Assembly (NCBI GenBank): GCA_937897005.1
Contig: CALCOQ010000284.1
Coordinates: 1-8,931, forward strand
Source: an uncultured euryarchaeote
Lineage (GTDB): Archaea; Thermoplasmatota; Poseidoniia; Poseidoniales; Poseidoniaceae
DNA length: 8,931 nucleotides
Reading direction: 5' to 3'
Shown: piece after piece, positions 1-7,415 of the stretch
Layout: each line of letters begins with the position of its first letter
Position numbering within the stretch: position 1 is the first letter of the stretch
Made by a program: the position numbers and the translations under genes
Notes under the pieces: generated by a model
Seen by the model: the letters and a program-made list of their open reading frames with translations, nothing else
Database searches by the model: none
What the model was told of the DNA's origin: nothing

Positions 1-115
1 CGTTGCAGGGTCCATATGAGCGACTGTTCGACTCATGATGCGCCAATAAAGTGTTGCCATGAGGGTGGTCAAGTGCCACAAAGGTATTCACACGACCGCG
101 TACCGAAATATCACG

Positions 116-2710
116 ATGAGACCGCCCCGAATGCTCACGCTACTCATGTGCATCGGGCTCTTGCTTGGTGGAATCCCATTCGCCATGGGTGATGATGCAG
201 GGGGGATTGCCATCGTGGATGCTACGCTGGTCATCGAAGGAAACGGGGATATAGGAAGCGGAACCATCTGGGTGAATCTCACTCTTGAAGAAGTAGAAGG
301 AAAGGGAGCGAATGCCAGCATCAGTTCCAACATCATGGATTCCGAGGGCAATATTCTCTCTACTGCAACCGAAGCACTTCAATTGACTGCAAACTCAACT
401 CAGCAGGTTACACTCTCCCTGTTGGATGTCCCTCCTGGTCAACATCTACTCAATATCAACGTTTCAGGAGATGCTGCAGCACTACCAGCAAGCGGATATT
501 CAACAAGCATGGAAACACCAGTATCGAGACTACGGCCTCTCGATGTAGGCCTCGGCTCACAAGTGCAATGGCTTGCTGAGGGCATTGATTCTGATCTGAA
601 TGATACCGGCAACAGCAGCATCAGAGATGGAGATGGAGGGCGAATCACAGTTCCAGTGATCAACTCTGGAGACATCGTATGGAACGGTTCAATCGACCTC
701 GTGATCACTGGACCAGATGGTGAAGCCTACAACGATAGCCATGCATTGGATTTACCTCCAGACAATACATATTATCTGGTGACCAATATTTCAGACCTCA
801 GAGAAGGAGTATACATTGTCAGTGCTGTTCTTCAGGGGCTTTCCGACTCTGACAGCGGCGACGATTCGGGAAACTCCAGTTTCGTGGTCGAACCCCCTCC
901 TCTAGCAGAATTCAGAATGGTGATTTCAATGGATATCACGGACTTACAACTCGGGGATATCGTTGAGGCTTCACTCACCTTGAACAACAGTGGAGAGGCT
1001 GACTGGAATGGGTCTGTACAATGTATCGCTGCCGATGGGAGCACCGTTATTCTGCAACTTGATCTATTGGTCAACATTTCTCAGGAGTACCAATGGAACC
1101 TGACAACTGAGGCACGTCCAGGTGAGGTCACCTGTACACTAGGTGGCCCTCAACGAATCTCTGAGAACAGTGATGAATCTGTTTCGTTCTCATTCACAAT
1201 GAACGCTGGGAACCTATTGATGGCTGGAGGTGAAGACATCACCATCAGTGGTGGGCCATGGCATGCAGGAGATGAAGTGGATGCTTCAGTACTGGTCCAC
1301 AACGATGGACACTCTGAAGCCAATGCCTCCTTGTGGTTGATGGATGACTCACTCTGGAGTGTCGGTGAAGAGGTCCACATTCCTGTCGGCAGCAGTGTAG
1401 AATTAGCAGCCTCTCACCTATTGGACAGTAGTGGAGACAGGAATCTCAGTTGGAAAGTTGTGAGTGGAGATTCTTTGATCTCCTCATCACTCAATGGAGT
1501 CAGAGGGCTCAATGTCGCGACTGAACAATCCTTCAGTCTGGAGATCACTGCAGTGACTTGGGATGCTGTTGATGGAATCACAATGGAATGGGCTACACAA
1601 CTCAGTGATGGGCCAGGGAGAGACCTTGAGGTCTCTATCGGCGTGATGGTTCAAGGCCAACGCGAAGAGAGAGTCATCATGGAATTGGCGATTGAGCCTG
1701 GCAGAAGGGCATTGAACAGTGACCTTGGACTTCATGATGGACAAGCACTGGTCTACATCGATGCCGACCCGATTGATTGGAGACTCTCGGGGGTTGATAT
1801 GATAACCGAGACCTTGCCCAATTTGCGACCAACTGTGAGCGTCGAGATTGACCCCGTCAGCATTCCCAAAAGGCCCGTTCCTGATTCACAGGCAACCATC
1901 TCTTGTCTCGTCACCAATGAAGGGGCTGAATCAAAACCAGGGATAATGACCCTGTTAGGGCCTGATGGCGAGATTTTCGCTGAGGAAGAAATAGGGCGCT
2001 TGGATGGCTCAAGCACCATCCAGTTCATTATTGCACAGTGGCCAGATGATGAAGATGTTCCACTGACATGTAGATGGTCTGCAGGCAGCGTGGACACATC
2101 TTCTCACACCTTCCTCTCTGACATGGACTCATCATCAAATACTGAAAGCAGTGAAGCCAACACCATTCCTTTGGCAGAGATTGGTGGCGGTATTGGTATC
2201 GCTCTGATCATCGCCTTGATGATTCGACTTGGCGGTAGTTGGATGGGCGATGCAGAACAACGAGAGATTCGCAGAGTCAAGAGGGAGGAAGAACGAGCAA
2301 AGAGGGCAGATGAGAAAGAAAAGAACCAGATTCTGTCGCGCGATGAAAAGCGTGAGATTTCTTGCACGAACTGCGACCAAGGTCTGAAGGTGCCTTCTTC
2401 ATATTCTGGCAAGGTAGCATGCCCTTCATGCAAACACCAATTCGTGGTGGAAGCGGTTTCGATGCCGACTCCAGTCCACGAGGATTCTGTTGAGGAAGAT
2501 ATCGATGAAGAACTCTATGACTTTGAAGGCGATGATGAAATTGAAGAGAACACTGAAGTCGAGGAAGACGAGGAAGTCATCGTTTCATCCAGCAGTGATA
2601 TCCTAGGTTGCCCTTCATGCTCCTCCAAACTCAGAGTTCCACTGGAGAAGAGACCCGCCACAGCCCGTTGCCCCGCCTGTAAAGCCGAATTCAAGGCTGT
2701 TGCAGAGTGA
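116..2710 (+). CDS. Membrane-anchored CARDB/Ig-like exoprotein with two cytosolic C-terminal zinc ribbons
   Basis: Probable cell-surface protein of unknown ligand. From the ATG at 116 (864 aa) residues 1-25 form a signal peptide: basic MRPPR, a hydrophobic core, and likely cleavage after AMG. An upstream ATG at 59 would add 19 polar residues in front of it and is less likely. The ectodomain holds about six beta-sandwich segments of the CARDB/Ig-like kind, starting near residues 26, 143, 266, 366, 465 and 569, with recurring patterns such as VxNSGDIxWNGS and LTLNNSGEADWNGS. Its only four Cys form two plausible within-domain disulfides, C303/C340 and C597/C652. One TM helix spans about 686-705. 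A basic, charged helix follows, then ribbon 1 (C750, C753, C769, C772), a strongly acidic linker and ribbon 2 (C832, C835, C852, C855), which resemble MJ0042-type finger motifs. The cytosolic ribbons may bind a partner or metal; that is inference. The end overlaps gene 2 by 11 bp. Confidence 0.85.
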   Translation: MRPPRMLTLLMCIGLLLGGIPFAMGDDAGGIAIVDATLVIEGNGDIGSGTIWVNLTLEEVEGKGANASISSNIMDSEGNILSTATEALQLTANSTQQVTLSLLDVPPGQHLLNINVSGDAAALPASGYSTSMETPVSRLRPLDVGLGSQVQWLAEGIDSDLNDTGNSSIRDGDGGRITVPVINSGDIVWNGSIDLVITGPDGEAYNDSHALDLPPDNTYYLVTNISDLREGVYIVSAVLQGLSDSDSGDDSGNSSFVVEPPPLAEFRMVISMDITDLQLGDIVEASLTLNNSGEADWNGSVQCIAADGSTVILQLDLLVNISQEYQWNLTTEARPGEVTCTLGGPQRISENSDESVSFSFTMNAGNLLMAGGEDITISGGPWHAGDEVDASVLVHNDGHSEANASLWLMDDSLWSVGEEVHIPVGSSVELAASHLLDSSGDRNLSWKVVSGDSLISSSLNGVRGLNVATEQSFSLEITAVTWDAVDGITMEWATQLSDGPGRDLEVSIGVMVQGQREERVIMELAIEPGRRALNSDLGLHDGQALVYIDADPIDWRLSGVDMITETLPNLRPTVSVEIDPVSIPKRPVPDSQATISCLVTNEGAESKPGIMTLLGPDGEIFAEEEIGRLDGSSTIQFIIAQWPDDEDVPLTCRWSAGSVDTSSHTFLSDMDSSSNTESSEANTIPLAEIGGGIGIALIIALMIRLGGSWMGDAEQREIRRVKREEERAKRADEKEKNQILSRDEKREISCTNCDQGLKVPSSYSGKVACPSCKHQFVVEAVSMPTPVHEDSVEEDIDEELYDFEGDDEIEENTEVEEDEEVIVSSSSDILGCPSCSSKLRVPLEKRPATARCPACKAEFKAVAE

Positions 2711-3416
2711 TTTACTAGAGCGCGCAATTCATCAACAACCAGCCCTTGCCAATGCTGTGGGCAAAGGTCATTTCCAAGAATTTGAGGACGAGTACATGGA
2801 GACTCTGTTCGAGTTCTGGGAGAGTGATAACAATGCCATCATCAAGACAGGACAGGTGGCTGAATCGATGGACGTCTCACCTGCGAGTGCTACTGAGATG
2901 ATACAAAGACTTGCAGGTAAGGAGTGGATTGACTATCAACCCTACAAAGGTCTGAGGCTGACTGAGAAAGGGCTTGAGAAAGGAGGACGCATCAAGAAAC
3001 GACATAGACTGGCAGAATGTCTACTGATAGATGTACTCGGTTACACGGGGGATGCTCACGAAGCTGCCTGTATGCTTGAACATGCATTCACCGATGAATT
3101 GGAAGAATCGCTGGATATTCTACTTGGAAGGCCGACCCACGACCCCACCGGTAGATTGATTCCTCGCATCAGCGAACTGAAGGTCGACCTGGAGCCAACC
3201 AAGTTGATACTGCTTGCTCATTCGATGGAGGTCGGGCAGAGAGGGAAATTGTTCTCTATTGCAATGCTTGAAGATGATCGCAATCTTCTCGATTCAATGG
3301 GCCTCTCTCCTGGAAATGATGTTCAACGAACAGAACAGGGAATTGAAGTGAACGGTATTGAACACATGGTCGACGATGCCTTGTTGAAACGCTTGCTGAT
3401 CAAACCTGAGCACTGA
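2700..3416 (+). CDS. DtxR/IdeR-family metal-dependent transcriptional regulator with FeoA/SH3 domain
   Basis: Cytosolic DNA-binding repressor of the DtxR family, which senses Fe(II) or Mn(II) and controls metal uptake or storage genes. A winged helix-turn-helix spans about residues 30-95 (recognition region VSPASATEMIQRL, wing YKGLRLTEKG). The dimerisation/metal domain follows at about 96-156, ending in the family motif DPTGRLIP. A FeoA-like SH3 domain covers about 168-236. Compared with diphtheria DtxR, ancillary ligands H79, E83, H98, E170 and Q173 correspond to H102, E106, H120, E177 and Q180. Primary ligands C102, E105 and H106 correspond to C124, E127 and H128. The position of Met10 is E31, closer to MntR. 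At 238 aa it matches IdeR-type length. The start is uncertain: TTG at 2700 overlaps gene 1, while GTG at 2757 would give 219 aa with a more typical N-terminus. Neither has a strong Shine-Dalgarno. The target genes are not known from this window. Confidence 0.92.
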   Translation: MQSDLLERAIHQQPALANAVGKGHFQEFEDEYMETLFEFWESDNNAIIKTGQVAESMDVSPASATEMIQRLAGKEWIDYQPYKGLRLTEKGLEKGGRIKKRHRLAECLLIDVLGYTGDAHEAACMLEHAFTDELEESLDILLGRPTHDPTGRLIPRISELKVDLEPTKLILLAHSMEVGQRGKLFSIAMLEDDRNLLDSMGLSPGNDVQRTEQGIEVNGIEHMVDDALLKRLLIKPEH

Positions 3417-3450
3417 GAATCATATTCAACTGATACCCGATGTGAAAAAC

Positions 3451-5226
3451 ATGAGCGAAGAGGCCGAAACGGAGGACGTTGAAGAAACGGCCGAGTCTGA
3501 CCTCATAGGTGACATTCTATCCAAGGCCAAGGATATCGATGAGAAAACCGAGGTCGAAGTCGACGATGGGGAAGATGATGAAGAACATAAAATGGGCATC
3601 GTCGGAAAGATATCTTCTGGAATACAGCACTTTGGGAAATTGACTGAAGAACAGGAGGAGCGGGTTAAAGCGCAACGTGATATCGACCGCCGAATCCTGA
3701 GAGCAACCAGTGAGGCGGATGAGGAAGTATGGGGTGATGAAGAACGCGAACATCATGCAAAGATGCAGAAACTGGAACGGGGGCTGTTGAAAATAGACAG
3801 ATTACTTCTCTCAGATGGAGTCCATCTTCTGGTCCTCCTTCCTGTGATAATAATCGTTCTTGAGATATTGGCCTGGAACTGGTGGGATTCATCTCCCGCA
3901 TGGTGGAAAGGAAGTGTTGAGGATTCGTTGGGAATAGAATTTGGATTCACGGTTGCTGGTGTTGCATTCGTCGTTTCGGGCGCATGGATGCTTGGAATCT
4001 TGTTGACTCGGCAACGCCTCTGGGTGACTCAATCAATCATGTCAGATGAAGTTGAACGATTCCAGAAGATGGGGCGCCCATTCTCAAGCATGCATGGATA
4101 TCCTGCTTTCAAATCCATGACCACTGGAACCTTGCGCAATCGGACCACCACACTGATTCTATGCATCTGTGCATTGATTCTACTCTTGTTCAGTCTTTTC
4201 AGCGACAAGAGTTCTGAAAATGGGCAGACTGTGCTGTTACTGGGAATCGGAGTCACGATGCTCGCCCTTGGATTGCATATGATCAGTAAAGAAACACTCT
4301 ACAGTACTGCTGAACCGGGAGGGGTTCTTTCGGTTTACGAGCCACCTGTTCATCCCGCTCTGCTTGGCCAAGTTTTCTCGGACTTGATGTTGACCCACAT
4401 GGACCCATTCCTTAGAATGAGATTTGAAGATTTCATGCAACGTTTCCGCACTGCATTGCAACCGGGTTTCGATCCGGTTATCGGTAGGGAGAGAATGTTC
4501 TACATCCTTCATCTACATCGTAAAGGTGCATTGTCCAACGAAGACAGACGAAGAGAAATGGCAGAGATCATCGTTGATGATGATATTGATGGGATTCTTG
4601 ACCATCCATTCTTCAATGATGAGGTCTGGGCAAAATTGCTTGACCGGTGTAAGTCTCGCTGCCCTTCATTCTTCAGAATCCTCGACCGCCTCGAGCATTC
4701 ACTACGAGTTGACATCCAGGGACTCAAGAGCAGTGAACTGATCTTTGATGTTGACATGGAGAATGTGGTCTATGAACACGCGAGTCTGTTCTGTCTATTG
4801 ATCAACAACAGCGAACAGACTCGAAGCGTGGTACTAAGGATTGAGAGTCCGGACTTCCGACCAGGTACTATTCATCTCAACCTGAGCCTGCCTCCTGCAT
4901 CCTCAATGATCTCAAATCTTCCAGAACAACTAGCATTATCCAGTGAGGGCGATGATGATGTTCTGGCTGCTATTGCCAACCTCCTGAACGTTGGACAATT
5001 GAATTGGCTGACACTGTTACCTGAACGACTTGGAGAAGCAACGGTCTCTGTGAGTCTTGAAGATGAGGATGGAGACCTGATTCTGGGTCGGGTCGTGAAT
5101 CTCAGAGTGAAGAGCGAATGGAATCGTAGGCTGACCAAACTCAGCGGGCTGATATCCATCGCTGTTGGTGCTGTTGCGATGATCTCTGCATTCGCTCTAG
5201 TGATCATGGATTTCCTGAGTAATTGA
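3451..5226 (+). CDS. Unrecognised five-TM membrane protein with large cytosolic domain
   Basis: I do not recognise this family. Counted from ATG 3451 (591 aa; a GTG at 3442 would add three residues), the N-terminus to about 120 is cytosolic and very acidic, then basic and helical. TM helices lie at about 124-145, 166-185, 232-250, 260-277 and 566-589. Basic residues in the TM2-TM3 loop (TRQRLW, LRNR) and just before TM1 put the N-terminus inside, so the roughly 290-residue region between TM4 and TM5 should be cytosolic. Its first half looks helical (LLGQVFSDLMLTHMDPFLRM, FEDFMQRFRTAL). Its second half is beta-rich and could be an Ig-like fold (SLFCLLINNSEQTRSVVLRI). The short outer loop between TM1 and TM2 carries five Trp. 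It sits 34 bp after the DtxR gene. It could be a scaffold, a sensor or a transporter accessory; no catalytic motif is visible. Confidence 0.85.
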   Translation: MSEEAETEDVEETAESDLIGDILSKAKDIDEKTEVEVDDGEDDEEHKMGIVGKISSGIQHFGKLTEEQEERVKAQRDIDRRILRATSEADEEVWGDEEREHHAKMQKLERGLLKIDRLLLSDGVHLLVLLPVIIIVLEILAWNWWDSSPAWWKGSVEDSLGIEFGFTVAGVAFVVSGAWMLGILLTRQRLWVTQSIMSDEVERFQKMGRPFSSMHGYPAFKSMTTGTLRNRTTTLILCICALILLLFSLFSDKSSENGQTVLLLGIGVTMLALGLHMISKETLYSTAEPGGVLSVYEPPVHPALLGQVFSDLMLTHMDPFLRMRFEDFMQRFRTALQPGFDPVIGRERMFYILHLHRKGALSNEDRRREMAEIIVDDDIDGILDHPFFNDEVWAKLLDRCKSRCPSFFRILDRLEHSLRVDIQGLKSSELIFDVDMENVVYEHASLFCLLINNSEQTRSVVLRIESPDFRPGTIHLNLSLPPASSMISNLPEQLALSSEGDDDVLAAIANLLNVGQLNWLTLLPERLGEATVSVSLEDEDGDLILGRVVNLRVKSEWNRRLTKLSGLISIAVGAVAMISAFALVIMDFLSN

Positions 5227-5299
5227 CCAGACTCCACTCATTTTTCCAGTGTGTCTGAAAGAGAATAGCATTGAAACGGTCCAAGCCTTCGCATCAGCC

Positions 5300-6310
5300 A
5301 TGTCCAAGGGTGATTCTAGTCCGAACAAGGATGCTGCCGATGACGGCGGAGACCTGCGAGACAGGCTTCAGGCAATGGAGAAACGATTGTCGAAACTTCG
5401 TGAGATACGTGGTCAACACAACGACAATGCCAACCGAAGTGCTGAGCAACGAAATGCGGTACAGAAACAGTACAAGGAACATCGAGAGAAACTTGATGTC
5501 AAACTCGAAGAAATAAAGGCGATCAGGGTGATTGTGAAGAAGCACAAGGATAGAAGGAATTCCATTCAATCTCAGATGAAAGAACTCTTTGGACGCCAGC
5601 GCTCATCTCGTGACAACGAACGCGAGGGTCGCTCGGTCGGAGCTGAATACAATAAACTCAGTGCTGAAGTGAAAGGGTTAGAGGAACGTCTGGAAACCTC
5701 AGGCGATATAAAACTGAAAAAAGAGAACGAATTGGTTAAGGTGGTCCAGAATATGCACAAGAGATTAGCAGAACTAGAGCCGGAGTTGAAGGCTCAAGAA
5801 CTGATAAAGATTGATCTCGATGATATCGAAGGAACCATCGCTAGAATGAAACAAGAAGCAGACGATGCTCATCAATTGATGCTGGAGAAGGTCTCCGAGG
5901 CTGATGAAGCATCCAAAGGCATGGACGAGATGTTCTCTCATCGCGACTTCCTCAAGGCTGAGGGAGACCGATTCCATGATGCCTTCGTGGCAGAAAAGGA
6001 AAAAGCCAACGAGATTCATGAAAAGACACTTGAGTTGATGAAACAAGTGACTGAGGTCAAAGGATTGATGAAAGCCGAGCGGGATGAACGCAAGTCTTGG
6101 ATCGTTGACCACAATGCTTCTGTGGTCGCTGAAATGCAAACTGGCTCTGAAAGTGATGAAGTTGCAGACGAACTGGTCAAGTCGTTACTGGAGGAAGGAA
6201 ATCTGTCCATCGGAGGAACTTTGGATTCCGACTCCAAAGAAACGGTCCAAAGGACCAAGCGCAAACCAAAGAACAAGAAGAAGAGAATCACACCTTGGCG
6301 CAAGGAATAG
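5300..6310 (+). CDS. COG1340-like archaeal coiled-coil protein with basic C-terminal tail
   Basis: Soluble, almost entirely helical protein of 336 aa from ATG 5300. An in-frame GTG at 5249 would add 17 residues, but neither start has a clear ribosome-binding site; the ATG gives a typical MSKGDSS start and is preferred. Residues about 17-95 and 113-270 are long heptad-like coiled coils. The segment LEERLETSGDIKLKKENELV (127-146) resembles the LExxLxT signature of the archaeal COG1340 coiled-coil family. The later helix repeats an [AG]-[DN]-x-x-H pattern (ADDAH 187-191, GDRFH 222-226, ANEIH 236-240), also seen in that family. An acidic linker leads to a Lys/Arg-rich tail at about 318-335, suited to binding nucleic acid or an acidic partner. 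Function is unknown. The gene ends 11 bp before the nucleotidyltransferase start, so the two are probably co-transcribed. Confidence 0.85.
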   Translation: MSKGDSSPNKDAADDGGDLRDRLQAMEKRLSKLREIRGQHNDNANRSAEQRNAVQKQYKEHREKLDVKLEEIKAIRVIVKKHKDRRNSIQSQMKELFGRQRSSRDNEREGRSVGAEYNKLSAEVKGLEERLETSGDIKLKKENELVKVVQNMHKRLAELEPELKAQELIKIDLDDIEGTIARMKQEADDAHQLMLEKVSEADEASKGMDEMFSHRDFLKAEGDRFHDAFVAEKEKANEIHEKTLELMKQVTEVKGLMKAERDERKSWIVDHNASVVAEMQTGSESDEVADELVKSLLEEGNLSIGGTLDSDSKETVQRTKRKPKNKKKRITPWRKE

Positions 6311-6314
6311 GAGG
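6309..6314 (+). promoter_or_regulatory. Shine-Dalgarno AGGAGG for the nucleotidyltransferase
   Basis: AGGAGG starts within the TAG stop codon of the preceding coiled-coil gene and lies 7 nt before the TTG at 6322. It is the best ribosome-binding site seen in the window. It decides the start: an in-frame TTG at 6295 would place this motif inside the coding region, and only the 6322 start puts the N-terminus directly on the family motif (MKGVIMAGGMGTRLRPLT). Confidence 0.8.
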
Positions 6315-6321
6315 GTTTCCT

Positions 6322-7380
6322 TTGAAAGGCGTCATCATGGCTGGTGGGATGGGCACGAGATTGCGCCCTCTGACCCTTCAAAGACCTAAACCGATGGTTG
6401 AGGTCATAGGGATTCCTGTCATCGATTTTGTCAAGGATGCCTTGGCAAGTGCTGGAATCTGTGAGGTCATCGTCACCACTGGATACAGAGGCGAATCGTT
6501 ATCCGCTCATGTTGAATCATGGAATACCGAAGGCCTCAAGGCATGGGTCAATGAAGAAGAGGTCCCAATGGGAACCGCTGGTTCAGTACGTCTGCTGAAA
6601 GACGAACTGAAAGATACCTTCATCGTTGGTTCAGGAGATACTCTGGCTTCGTTTGACATAACATCACTGCTCAAAGAACACAAGGAATCTGGAGCTGCAG
6701 CCACGATGGCACTGTGGGAAGTAGAAGACCCAAGCGAATACGGTATTGTTGGAATGGCGCAGGAGTTGAATGGAGAACTGGATGGCGAATTACGATCTGG
6801 GTGGATTGTGAAATTCCAAGAAAAGCCAACTCCAGAACAAGCATTCAGCAATGTCATCAACGCTGGCCTATATATCTTGGAACCTGAAGTTCTTGAGTTG
6901 ATTCCTGAAGCAGAAAAGTTCGACTGGAGCAGGCAGGTCTTCCCAGCCATGCTCGAAAAGGGAATGGCTCTGCGAGGCAGCACGATCTCTGGAATCTGGT
7001 TCGATATTGGTAGACCTTCCGATCTCCTCAAAGCACAAAGAGTGATTCTCGAAGAACAAGAGCGGTTATGGACTCAACTACCACCAGGCGATAGAGGCAA
7101 GAATGGATTCAATTCACCAAATGCCAATATCGAAGGAGAGAGTGTCGATTCAGTCATTCTTGAAAACTGCCACATCATGTCCAGTGCCACCGTCAAAGGT
7201 TCATTGATGATGTCAAACAGCGTTGCCACTGATGGTTGTTCAATCAGTTATTCCATCATCGGCAGTGGGTCCGTGGTTGAGGAAGGAGCATGCCTCACTG
7301 ACTGTGTGATTGGAGATGGCATGGTGGTCCCAGCATTCAGCGCCTGGCATGGAATCAAGTTTCCAGATGGCACTGAGTGA
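6322..7380 (+). CDS. Sugar-1-phosphate nucleotidyltransferase (COG1208 type) with left-handed beta-helix C-terminus
   Basis: Cytosolic enzyme joining an NTP to a sugar 1-phosphate to make a nucleotide sugar plus pyrophosphate, feeding glycan or glycoconjugate synthesis. The protein is 352 aa from TTG 6322. The NTP-transferase signature is at residues 3-25 (GVIMAGGMGTRLRPLT, then KPM), with the nucleotide-binding G-G-x-G-T-R loop and K23. G105-D106 is the expected metal-binding GD motif. EKP at 167-169, NAGLY at 180-184 and WFDIG at 226-230, with D228 as the second metal-ligand candidate, follow in family order. From about residue 268 hexapeptide-like turns suggest a left-handed beta-helix, as in GlmU-like and archaeal GDP-mannose or UTP-glucose pyrophosphorylase homologues. 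Sugar and base specificity (mannose/GDP, glucose/UTP or dTDP, GlcNAc) cannot be read from the sequence. It follows the coiled-coil gene by 11 bp. Confidence 0.93.
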   Translation: MKGVIMAGGMGTRLRPLTLQRPKPMVEVIGIPVIDFVKDALASAGICEVIVTTGYRGESLSAHVESWNTEGLKAWVNEEEVPMGTAGSVRLLKDELKDTFIVGSGDTLASFDITSLLKEHKESGAAATMALWEVEDPSEYGIVGMAQELNGELDGELRSGWIVKFQEKPTPEQAFSNVINAGLYILEPEVLELIPEAEKFDWSRQVFPAMLEKGMALRGSTISGIWFDIGRPSDLLKAQRVILEEQERLWTQLPPGDRGKNGFNSPNANIEGESVDSVILENCHIMSSATVKGSLMMSNSVATDGCSISYSIIGSGSVVEEGACLTDCVIGDGMVVPAFSAWHGIKFPDGTE

Positions 7381-7415
7381 ATGAATGACGGCATCAACCT
7401 CAAGAAGGGGACCAC

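Noticed and set aside
1..58. AATAAA near 45-50 as a TATA-like promoter element for gene 1
   Set aside because: It is a short A/T run without a convincing BRE, and the upstream sequence is cut by the window edge; spacing to the preferred start does not settle it.
5236..5248. Short T tract (five T at 5241-5245) after the stop of the five-TM gene as a possible archaeal terminator
   Set aside because: Five T without a stem or longer T run is too weak to call, and the next gene follows closely on the same strand.
6507..7031. 174-codon open frame on the minus strand inside the nucleotidyltransferase gene
   Set aside because: It is antisense to a gene with clear catalytic motifs; its translation is Ser/Pro-rich, has no recognisable domain and looks like a codon-bias shadow.
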